Positions 1-5,715 of a stretch of DNA of 7,891 nt are shown piece by piece. The translations under genes were made by a program, and so were the position numbers. Below the pieces are notes generated by a model. It did no database searches. It had not been told where the DNA came from and worked only from the letters and a program-made list of their open reading frames with translations. The stretch is taken from assembly GCA_017308345.1 (NCBI GenBank), contig JAFKFE010000238.1:1-7891 (forward strand), written 5' to 3'. This DNA is from Alphaproteobacteria bacterium (GTDB lineage: Bacteria; Pseudomonadota; Alphaproteobacteria; Rhizobiales; Rhizobiaceae). How positions within the stretch are numbered: the first letter of the stretch is position 1; the number at the start of each line of letters is the position of its first letter.

Positions 1-30
1 TTTTATCTTCAGCAGCGCATTGGCCTTGCC

Positions 31-501
31 ATGCTCACCCTTCTTCTCCTCCTCGCCTGCATTCCCGTCACTCTCGCGCATGAATTCAAGGTCGGCGATC
101 TCGAGATCGGACATCCGTGGTCGCGGGCGACGCCGCCCGGCGCCAAGGTGGCCGGCGGCTACCTCACCGTGACCAACAAGGGCGGCGCGCCGGACCGACT
201 GCTGTCGATTTCCTCCGACATCTCAGACAAGGCCGAACTGCATGAGATGGCCGTCAAGGACGGCGTCATGATCATGCGGCCGGTCAGCGGCGGGCTGGAG
301 ATCCCGGCCGGCGGCAAGGTCGCGCTGAAGCCAGGCGCGTACCACCTGATGTTCACCGGCCTGAAGCGGCAGCCAAAGCAGGGCGAGAAATTCTCCGCCA
401 CGCTGACCTTCGAGAAAGCCGGCAGCGTCACTGTCGAGTTCCTCGTCGAAGGCATGGGCGAGACCGGCAGCGGCGATATGGACATGGATCACGCCGAGTA
501 A
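31..501 (+). CDS. Periplasmic copper chaperone, PCu(A)C family (DUF461); start possibly upstream of window
   Basis: Members of this family bind Cu(I) in the periplasm and deliver it, often to the CuA site of cytochrome c oxidase. The 156-residue product has a hydrophobic leader (about 1-16) ending in TLA, then mature HEFKVGDLEIGHPWSRATPP, typical of the family start. The copper motif is visible: H71, M82, H105 and M107, spaced as H-x10-M-x22-H-x-M. The tail (GDMDMDHAE) adds further Met and His. The start is uncertain: the ATG at 31 has no Shine-Dalgarno sequence and gives a leader with no positive charge, while the frame stays open to base 1 and encodes an Arg just upstream, so the real start may lie outside the window. 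It is first in a row with the YcnI-like and CopC-CopD genes, 30 bp before the next start, which fits a copper operon. Family assignment is firm; the client protein is unknown. Confidence 0.9.
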   Translation: MLTLLLLLACIPVTLAHEFKVGDLEIGHPWSRATPPGAKVAGGYLTVTNKGGAPDRLLSISSDISDKAELHEMAVKDGVMIMRPVSGGLEIPAGGKVALKPGAYHLMFTGLKRQPKQGEKFSATLTFEKAGSVTVEFLVEGMGETGSGDMDMDHAE

Positions 502-531
502 TCCGCCAGTTCGAAATCGGAGGGACATTCC

Positions 532-1050
532 ATGAAGACGTTTATTTTGTCGGCGGGCATGCTTTGCGCGCTTGGGACCAATGCTGCTCTTGCGCATATC
601 ACACTCGAAACGCAGGAAGCGGCGGTCGGCTCAACTTACAAGGCCGTCCTGCGCGTACCACATGGCTGCGAGGGTAAGGCGACGACCGCCGTGCGTGTGC
701 AGATACCGGAAGGCGTGATTTCGGTGAAGCCGATGCCGAAGCCCGGCTGGACGCTACAGACCAAGAAGGGCAAGTACGAGAAATCCTACCAGCTCTATGG
801 CGAGACGCTGACCACCGGCGTGAAGGAAGTGGACTGGAGCGGCGGCAACCTGCCCGACGAATTCTATGACGAGTTCGTCTTCCGCGCCTCGCTGGCAGCC
901 GATCTGCCGGCTGGTCAGATGCTCTATTTCCCGGTGGTGCAGGAGTGCGGCGACGCCACCGATCGCTGGATCGAGATCCCGGCGGCCGGCCAGGATGAGG
1001 ACGCCTTGGAAACTCCGGCGCCCGGCATCAAATTGCTGCCGAAGAAATGA
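532..1050 (+). CDS. YcnI-like (DUF1775) periplasmic copper-binding protein
   Basis: YcnI/DUF1775 proteins bind Cu(II) through a monohistidine brace at the mature N-terminus and are encoded beside copper transport genes. This 172-residue product has a signal peptide (about 1-21, ending in AALA) followed by HITLETQEA, so H22 would be mature residue 1. Family features seen are RVPHGCEGKATTAVRVQIPEG (41-61), PKPGW (69-73) and the FPVVQEC stretch (133-139). C46 and C139 could form a disulfide. W146, in a DRW context, is a candidate for the conserved Trp near the copper site. GGAGGGA at 519-525 lies 6 nt before the ATG and fixes the start. It follows the PCu(A)C gene closely, and DUF1775 and PCu(A)C domains are known to occur as neighbours or fusions, which supports a joint role. 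The precise role is unproven; it may be a chaperone or a copper store. Confidence 0.88.
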   Translation: MKTFILSAGMLCALGTNAALAHITLETQEAAVGSTYKAVLRVPHGCEGKATTAVRVQIPEGVISVKPMPKPGWTLQTKKGKYEKSYQLYGETLTTGVKEVDWSGGNLPDEFYDEFVFRASLAADLPAGQMLYFPVVQECGDATDRWIEIPAAGQDEDALETPAPGIKLLPKK

Positions 1051-1056
1051 TCTCTG

Positions 1057-1083
1057 GTGGCGCGCCCCGTCGGGGCGCGTCAC
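1057..1083 (+). other. Intercistronic GC-rich stem-loop
   Basis: Bases 1057-1068 (GTGGCGCGCCCC) pair with 1072-1083 (GGGGCGCGTCAC) over 12 bp with one G-U pair and a 3-nt GTC loop. It starts 6 nt after the YcnI-like stop and ends 19 nt before the chosen copCD start. No U-run follows, so it is a poor classical terminator. It could stabilise the 3' end of the upstream message or partly attenuate copCD expression. Structure is seen; role is inferred. Confidence 0.6.
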
Positions 1084-1102
1084 GATTTCCTGTTATGACG
1101 GC

Positions 1103-2731
1103 ATGAACGCAGCACAGCCTTCCTCGACGATCCGCTTGCATACCGGCCCGCTTGCCTGGCTGGTGGCGGTGCTCGTGGCGATGGCGGCATTGGCCGTGCC
1201 CGGCCGCGCTTTCGCGCATGCGGCGCTGGTCGCGACCGATCCGGCCGACGGCGCGGTGCTCACGCAAAGTCCCGCCAAATTCTCGCTCAGCTTCAGCGAG
1301 CCCGTCTCGCCGCTGGTCCTGAGGCTCGTGCGGCCGGACGGCTCGCAGCTTGCGCTCACATCCTTCCGTCTCAACGATCAGACCATCGAGATCGACAATC
1401 CCGAAACGCTCAAATCCGGCACGCACGTGCTGAGCTGGCGGGTGGTGTCGGTCGACGGCCATCCGGTCGGCGGTTCGGCGCTGTTTTCGATAGGCGCGCC
1501 AAGTGCCGCGCCGGTGGCGGCCGAAGCCGTCGACTGGACGCTGCGTGCCGCGATCTGGGCAGCCAGGCTGTTTTTCTATGCCGGCCTCTTCCTCGGCGTC
1601 GGCGGCGCGTTCGCGCTCGCCTGGTTGTCCGGGGACCGGCGCTGTGGCCAGCGCTTCGTCGCGGCGGCACTGCTTTTCGGCCTCGCCGGCGCGCCGTTGT
1701 CGCTCGGCCTGCAGGGGTTGGATGGCCTTGGCGCGCCGCTCGCCCGGTTTGCGGCGACGGCTGTCTGGAAGACCGCGCTGGAGACGAGCTTCGTGTGGAC
1801 GGTGCTGATCGGCCTGACCGCGCTTGGTTTCGCGCTGCTGTCGCTTGCCGGGCCGTCGGGTCTTCGCAAGCTGTCGGCAAGTGCGGCACTGCTCGGCGTC
1901 GGCGCCGCTCTTGCCGCGAGCGGCCACGCCAGCGCCGCCGAACCGCAATGGCTGACGCGGCCGCTGGTGTTCCTGCATGGCACGGCAATCGCGTTCTGGG
2001 CCGGTTCGCTGGCGCCGCTCGGCCTGGCGCTGCGGCAGCAGCCCGCGGAAGCAAAGGTCTTTCTGCGCCGCTTCTCCCGCGCGATCCTGCCGGTCATTGT
2101 CCTGCTTGCCGCAAGCGGCATCGTGCTGGCGATCATCCAGGTCCAGCAGCCGGCGGCATTGATCAACACGTCCTATGGCCGGCTGCTGCTCCTGAAGCTG
2201 GCTCTGCTGCTTTTCCTGTTCACGCTTGCCGCGGTCAATCGCTGGACATTGACCGTGCCCGCCGAGGCCGGCGACACGGAGGTGCAGCGACGGCTGGCGC
2301 GTTCCATCCGCATCGAGGTGGTCATCGTGCTTGCCATCCTCGGCGTTGCCGCCGGCTGGCGTTTCACGCCGCCGCCGCGCGCGCTGGCGATCGCCGCCGC
2401 GCAGCCGGTGTCGATCCACATCCACACGCTGAAAGCGATGGCCGATCTCAGCATAACGCCCGGCCATGCCGGCGAGGTTACCGCCTCGATGATGATCATG
2501 ACCGGCGATTTCGGACCGCTGGACGCCAAGGGAGTGACGCTGGTGCTGTCGAAGCCGGAGTCCGGCATCGAGCCGATCAAGCGACCGGCGACCAAGCCGG
2601 GCGACGGGACATGGCGCGTGGACAATCTCGTTATCCCGATTCCCGGACGCTGGAACGCCAGGCTCGATATTCTCGTCTCGGATTTTGATTTGGTGAAGAT
2701 CGAGGCGCCGATTGATATCCGGTCGGATTGA
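1103..2731 (+). CDS. copCD: CopC-CopD fusion copper resistance/uptake protein (YcnJ-like)
   Basis: This 542-residue protein joins a periplasmic CopC copper-binding domain to a CopD membrane domain, proposed to move copper across the inner membrane. A signal peptide (about 1-38, ending in AFA) precedes HAALVATDPADGAVL, so H39 is the mature N-terminus. With D118 and H120 in SVDGHPVGG it makes the usual CopC Cu(II) site. About eight membrane helices follow (roughly 148-175, 185-205, 227-250, 258-275, 286-310, 327-346, 359-378, 402-420), with H275 and H292 within them. Residues about 430-542 form a soluble C-terminal domain resembling YtkA-like tails, with H439, H441, H455, M463, M464 and M466. 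I chose the ATG at 1103: the frame is open further upstream, but that extension would overlap the YcnI-like gene and put about 80 non-homologous residues before the signal peptide. The ribosome site is weak, suggesting coupling or low expression. Gene order supports a copper operon. Confidence 0.88.
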   Translation: MNAAQPSSTIRLHTGPLAWLVAVLVAMAALAVPGRAFAHAALVATDPADGAVLTQSPAKFSLSFSEPVSPLVLRLVRPDGSQLALTSFRLNDQTIEIDNPETLKSGTHVLSWRVVSVDGHPVGGSALFSIGAPSAAPVAAEAVDWTLRAAIWAARLFFYAGLFLGVGGAFALAWLSGDRRCGQRFVAAALLFGLAGAPLSLGLQGLDGLGAPLARFAATAVWKTALETSFVWTVLIGLTALGFALLSLAGPSGLRKLSASAALLGVGAALAASGHASAAEPQWLTRPLVFLHGTAIAFWAGSLAPLGLALRQQPAEAKVFLRRFSRAILPVIVLLAASGIVLAIIQVQQPAALINTSYGRLLLLKLALLLFLFTLAAVNRWTLTVPAEAGDTEVQRRLARSIRIEVVIVLAILGVAAGWRFTPPPRALAIAAAQPVSIHIHTLKAMADLSITPGHAGEVTASMMIMTGDFGPLDAKGVTLVLSKPESGIEPIKRPATKPGDGTWRVDNLVIPIPGRWNARLDILVSDFDLVKIEAPIDIRSD

Positions 2732-2860
2732 GAAGCAGTCCATGTAGAATAGGGCGAGGCGGTTGACGCCGCCGCCAAGGCCCGTCATTCATCTCGGGAA
2801 GCAAAATGGGCATCGCCCGAAACGCGGCCACAACAAGCATCCGAACGCAGGGAAGAAACG
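2732..2860. other. Intergenic gap between the copper cluster and gnd
   Basis: This 129-bp gap must hold the end of the copper transcript and probably a gnd promoter, but neither is clear. A -35-like TTGACG (2763-2768) is followed 17 nt later by only a poor -10 (CATTCA). A TAGAAT at 2745-2750 resembles a -10 but has no well-placed -35. A short inverted repeat, GGCGG/CCGCC around 2760-2775, is too weak to call a terminator. GGGAAG about 5 nt before the gnd ATG is a plausible ribosome site. Confidence 0.35.
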
Positions 2861-4288
2861 ATGGAAAAAGCCGAAATCGGCCTGATCGGCCTTGGCACGA
2901 TGGGTTCCAACCTGGCGCTCAACATCGCTGAGCACGGGCACCGCATCGCCGTCTTCAACCGCACGCCGTCGCGTACCGACGCCTTCGTCGAGGGCGCCGG
3001 TTCGCTGAAGGACATGGTCGTTCCCTGCCACAGCCTGGAGGAACTGGCCGCCGCGATCCGGCCGCCACGGCCGATCATCATCATGGTGCTGGCCGGCAAG
3101 CCGGTCGACGAGCAGATCGCGGCGCTGCGCGGCGTGCTCTCCAACAACGACATCGTCATCGATGCCGGCAACGCCAATTTCCGCGACACGATGCGCCGCT
3201 TCTCCGAGCTGTCCGGCTCCGGCCTGACCTTCATCGGCATGGGCGTCTCCGGCGGCGAGGAGGGCGCGCGCCACGGCCCGTCGATCATGGTCGGCGGCAC
3301 CGAAGAGTCCTGGAAGCGCGTCGAAAAGGTGCTGACGGCGATCTCCGCCAAGTTCAAGGGCGAGCCTTGCGCGGCCTGGCTCGGCCATGACGGCGCCGGG
3401 CACTTCGTGAAAACCATCCACAACGGCATCGAATATGCCGACATGCAGATGATCGCCGAGATCTACGGCATATTGCGCGACGGGCTCGGCATGGCGCCCA
3501 AGGAGATCGGCAAGGTGTTCGAGGGCTGGAACAAGGGCCGGCTCAACTCCTACCTGATCGAGATCACTGCCAAGGTGCTGGCCGCCGACGATGCCAAGAC
3601 CGGCAAGCCGGTGGTCGACATCATTCTCGACCGCGCCGGACAGAAGGGCACCGGCAAATGGTCGGTGATCGAGGCGCAACAACTCGGCATCCCGGCGACG
3701 GCGATCGAGGCGGCGGTGGCGGCGCGCGTTCTGTCCTCGATCAAGGACGAGCGGCAGGCGGCGGAAAAGGCCTACGACAATATCGGCGTCGAGAAGATCT
3801 CGGGCGACAAGGCCGCGCTGCTGAAAGATCTGGAGCTGGCGTTGTTCGCCGGCAAGATCGCGGCTTACGCGCAAGGTTTTGCCGTGATGAGCGGCGCCTC
3901 GAAGGAGTTCAACTGGAACCTGCCGATGCCGACCATCGCCAAGATCTGGCGCGCCGGCTGCATCATCCGCTCGCAGATGCTGGACACGATGGCCGAGGCC
4001 TTCGGCTCGGGTAGCGCTTCCACCAACCTTCTGATGGCGCCGGCCTTCATTACGATGATGAAGGAAGCGCATCCCTCGCTCAGGCGCATCGTGGCGCGGG
4101 CCTCCGAGGCCGGATCCCCGGTGCCGGCGCTGTCCTCGGCGCTCGCCTATTTCGACAGCTACCGCCAGGGCCGCGGCACCTCGAACCTGATCCAGGCGCA
4201 ACGCGACTTCTTCGGCGCGCATGGTTTCGAGCGTATCGGCGAGCAGGGCGCTTTCCACGGCCCATGGGGGAGTGGGGCCGGACACTAG
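2861..4288 (+). CDS. gnd: 6-phosphogluconate dehydrogenase, decarboxylating (long form)
   Basis: This cytoplasmic enzyme oxidises and decarboxylates 6-phosphogluconate to ribulose 5-phosphate, making NADPH in the oxidative pentose phosphate pathway. At 475 residues it is the long family form. The N-terminal Rossmann fold shows GLIGLGTMGSNLALNI (7-22) and FNRTPSRTD (32-40), the latter fitting NADP preference. The substrate signature GVSGGEEGARHGPSIM spans 128-143. Catalytic K184 and E191 lie in GAGHFVKTIHNGIEYADMQ, with N188. KGTGKW (262-267), R289, R448 and H454 match the other expected substrate contacts. Some positions differ from the E. coli sequence as I recall it: SIMVGG for SIMPGG, GIEYADMQ for GIEYGDMQ, and the C-terminus is PWGSGAGH. 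None removes a catalytic residue. GGGAAG upstream supports the ATG. It sits alone between the copper genes and the convergent regulator, sharing 4 bp with the latter's end. Confidence 0.96.
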   Translation: MEKAEIGLIGLGTMGSNLALNIAEHGHRIAVFNRTPSRTDAFVEGAGSLKDMVVPCHSLEELAAAIRPPRPIIIMVLAGKPVDEQIAALRGVLSNNDIVIDAGNANFRDTMRRFSELSGSGLTFIGMGVSGGEEGARHGPSIMVGGTEESWKRVEKVLTAISAKFKGEPCAAWLGHDGAGHFVKTIHNGIEYADMQMIAEIYGILRDGLGMAPKEIGKVFEGWNKGRLNSYLIEITAKVLAADDAKTGKPVVDIILDRAGQKGTGKWSVIEAQQLGIPATAIEAAVAARVLSSIKDERQAAEKAYDNIGVEKISGDKAALLKDLELALFAGKIAAYAQGFAVMSGASKEFNWNLPMPTIAKIWRAGCIIRSQMLDTMAEAFGSGSASTNLLMAPAFITMMKEAHPSLRRIVARASEAGSPVPALSSALAYFDSYRQGRGTSNLIQAQRDFFGAHGFERIGEQGAFHGPWGSGAGH

Positions 4289-5328
4289 CCGCGATAAGGC
4301 AGAACCTCGCTCGGCGTGCTGAGCGACTGCAGCGTACCCGGATCGGCGCCGCCGATCCAGCCGAGCACCGCGCGGGCGAGTTCGGAGCCGGCGAGCCTAA
4401 AATTCTCGTTGACGACGAGCAGCTCGCGCCGGAACAGATGCAGCAGTTTGGACGATTGTTTCGACACCACGTCGACGTCGCGGCCGAGCTGCAGCCCTGC
4501 GTCCTCGATGCCGGCCACGACGGCGAGCGTGGCTGCGGCGGCGCTGCTGACAAAGCCATCCGGCCGGTCCTTGCGCCGCATCAGTTGCGCTGTACGCATC
4601 CTGATCTGCTCGATCGACTGGTCGATGGAGACGGTGTTGAACGGCACCTCGCTTGCGCCTACTTCGCTCAGCGCGTCGGCAAAGCCATTCACCGTATGGC
4701 GGTAATAGGTGAGGCCGACCGGCGGCGTCACAAGCGCCAGCCGGGTGCGGCCCTTGCCGGCGAGCGCGCGCACCGCTTCGCCGGCAAAGGCGTAATTGTC
4801 GAAGTCGTGATAGGGATGCACCAAGCCCATGTCGGTGCGGCCATGCGTGGCGAAGGGAATGCCGCGCTCCAGCATGTAGCGCGCCCGCGGATCGTTGGGC
4901 TGCGTGCGCGAGATGATGACGCCGTCGGCCGATCCCGTCTCGACCAGGTAGCGCACCGGGTCCAGCGGATCCTGCGAGCGCGAATAGGGCGTGACGATCA
5001 AATGATACGGCGTGTCGGCGATCACCTCGGTGACGCCGTAGATGATGTCGGACACGAAGCTCATCAGCTCGTGCTCGGTGTTCAGCACCAGCGAGATGAC
5101 GTTGGTCTTGCCTGTCCTCAAGCGCACGCCGGCGCGGTTCGGGCGATAGCCGATCTGCTTGGCGACAAGCTGGACGCGGCGCCTGGTCTCGGCGCCGATC
5201 TCGGGCGCATCTTTCAGCGCGCGCGACACGGTCGTGACGCCAAGCCCGGTCATGAAGGCAAGCGTCTTCAGCGTCGGCCGCCCCTTGTCCGACGCGTCGT
5301 CGTCTTTCTTCGTTATCCGTCTATCCAT
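4285..5328 (-). CDS. LacI-family transcriptional regulator of the adjacent sugar ABC transporter
   Basis: LacI-family proteins repress sugar genes and release DNA when a sugar or its derivative binds. This 347-residue protein has a short charged leader, a helix-turn-helix at about 19-40 (TLKTLAFMTGLGVTTVSRAL) and a hinge helix at about 62-72 (RPNRAGVRLRT) whose L70 matches the minor-groove-inserting Leu. A periplasmic-binding-protein-like effector domain runs from about 76 to 347. The gene diverges from the solute-binding protein gene, and two matching operator-like sites lie between them, one inside this gene's own predicted promoter, which suggests control of both and of itself. A GGGCGGGA stretch before the ATG is a plausible ribosome site. 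Its stop overlaps that of gnd on the opposite strand. It resembles regulators of alpha- or beta-glucoside uptake genes in rhizobia, but the effector cannot be read from the sequence. Confidence 0.93.
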   Translation of the reverse strand: MDRRITKKDDDASDKGRPTLKTLAFMTGLGVTTVSRALKDAPEIGAETRRRVQLVAKQIGYRPNRAGVRLRTGKTNVISLVLNTEHELMSFVSDIIYGVTEVIADTPYHLIVTPYSRSQDPLDPVRYLVETGSADGVIISRTQPNDPRARYMLERGIPFATHGRTDMGLVHPYHDFDNYAFAGEAVRALAGKGRTRLALVTPPVGLTYYRHTVNGFADALSEVGASEVPFNTVSIDQSIEQIRMRTAQLMRRKDRPDGFVSSAAAATLAVVAGIEDAGLQLGRDVDVVSKQSSKLLHLFRRELLVVNENFRLAGSELARAVLGWIGGADPGTLQSLSTPSEVLPYRG

Positions 5329-5421
5329 TCGTCCCGCCCGTCAGGCGCATAGCAGCCGCGGGGCCGGACGGCAATCGTGCGGCGTTGACATTCGCGCGAC
5401 CTTCAGGCTGCAGTCCGATCC

Positions 5422-5449
5422 AATATACTGAAACGTTACAGATTGCCAA
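5422..5449 (-). promoter_or_regulatory. Predicted sigma70-type promoter of the LacI-family regulator gene
   Basis: Read on the minus strand, TTGGCA (5449-5444) is followed after 16 nt by TATATT (5427-5422), each five of six to the consensus. Transcription would start near 5415, giving a leader of about 87 nt. The whole spacer is filled by the operator-like sequence, so repressor binding would block RNA polymerase, which predicts autorepression. Confidence 0.65.
5428..5444. promoter_or_regulatory. LacI-type operator copy 1 (repressor-proximal)
   Basis: CTGAAACGTTACAGATT contains a near-palindrome around a central CG (TGAAACGTTACA, 10 of 12 positions symmetric), the layout usual for LacI-family operators. 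It lies between the -35 and -10 of the predicted repressor promoter. The same 17 bases recur, inverted, at 5680-5696. Binding by the neighbouring regulator is inferred. Confidence 0.72.
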
Positions 5450-5463
5450 TCTTCGTGATTGGC
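5445..5463. repeat. Short inverted repeat beside operator 1
   Basis: GCCAATC (5445-5451) and GATTGGC (5457-5463) form a perfect 7-bp inverted repeat with a 5-nt TTCGT spacer. It overlaps the -35 of the predicted repressor promoter. It could be a second protein site or chance; low weight. Confidence 0.35.
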
Positions 5464-5649
5464 CGGCAAGGTCTCGACCTTTGAAGTCCGGGCGCGGAGA
5501 TGAACCGAAAGTCGCTGGAATCACGAAGAAATATCAATTTTGGACCGGTTTCAGCGTCGATCAGCCATTCTGGCGCTTGCATTGCCACCTTGAGAGGAAG
5601 GTTTTGTTCGCGTCTCGAAAAAAAGTTCTATCGGCTTCAAGGCGAGGGG

Positions 5650-5678
5650 TTGCCTATGCGGATCATTTGCCGTATCGA
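5650..5678 (+). promoter_or_regulatory. Candidate promoter of the sugar transporter operon
   Basis: TTGCCT (5650-5655), a 17-nt spacer and TATCGA (5673-5678) form a moderate sigma70-like promoter (4 of 6 and 3 of 6 matches). The start would fall near 5685, inside operator copy 2, as in classic LacI-type repression. The weak -10 leaves room for another promoter in the AT-richer stretch near 5600-5630. Confidence 0.4.
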
Positions 5679-5679
5679 A

Positions 5680-5696
5680 AATCTGTAACGTTTCAG
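5680..5696. promoter_or_regulatory. LacI-type operator copy 2 (transporter-proximal)
   Basis: AATCTGTAACGTTTCAG is the exact reverse complement of operator copy 1. Its centre is 255 bp from the first and 26 bp before the transporter ATG, just upstream of the ribosome site. A repressor here would block initiation or early elongation. Two copies at this distance would also allow one tetramer to loop the DNA. Confidence 0.75.
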
Positions 5697-5715
5697 ATTC
5701 TGGGAGGAAGCCGAA

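Larger units (their letters stand above)
5329..5715. other. Divergent control region between the repressor and transporter genes
   Basis: This 387-bp gap carries a predicted promoter for the repressor gene (left), a weaker one for the transporter genes (right), and an identical operator-like sequence at each. The left end, about 5329-5415, would be the repressor leader. The middle, about 5465-5640, is less GC-rich than its surroundings and contains a 7-A run near 5620. I see no convincing gene in it. A 62-codon frame at 5500-5688 has no ribosome site and no recognisable product. The middle may simply be spacer that sets the distance between the operators. Confidence 0.6.

Noticed and set aside
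866..1102. Upstream extension of the copCD reading frame
   Set aside because: It overlaps the YcnI-like gene, is Ser/Arg-rich, and would bury the signal peptide in the middle of the protein.
1028..2788. Long 586-codon frame on the minus strand opposite copCD
   Set aside because: Its product is Arg/Gln/His-rich low-complexity sequence with no recognisable domain. It is the expected antisense shadow of a GC-rich gene, and the plus-strand CopC-CopD protein is clearly real.
2755..2825. Possible terminator or promoter in the gap before gnd
   Set aside because: The inverted repeats are only 4-5 bp and there is no U-run. The -35-like TTGACG lacks a fitting -10, so I described the gap but did not call a site.
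2789..4285. 498-codon minus-strand frame opposite gnd
   Set aside because: It is an antisense shadow of a well-conserved enzyme gene, with an Arg/His/Asp-rich product and no domain.
4264..5352. 362-codon plus-strand frame opposite the LacI-family gene
   Set aside because: It mirrors the regulator's codons on the opposite strand and has no family features; the LacI reading has a clear helix-turn-helix and hinge.
5500..5688. Possible 62-residue small protein in the control region
   Set aside because: It has no ribosome site, no recognisable product, and it ends inside operator copy 2.
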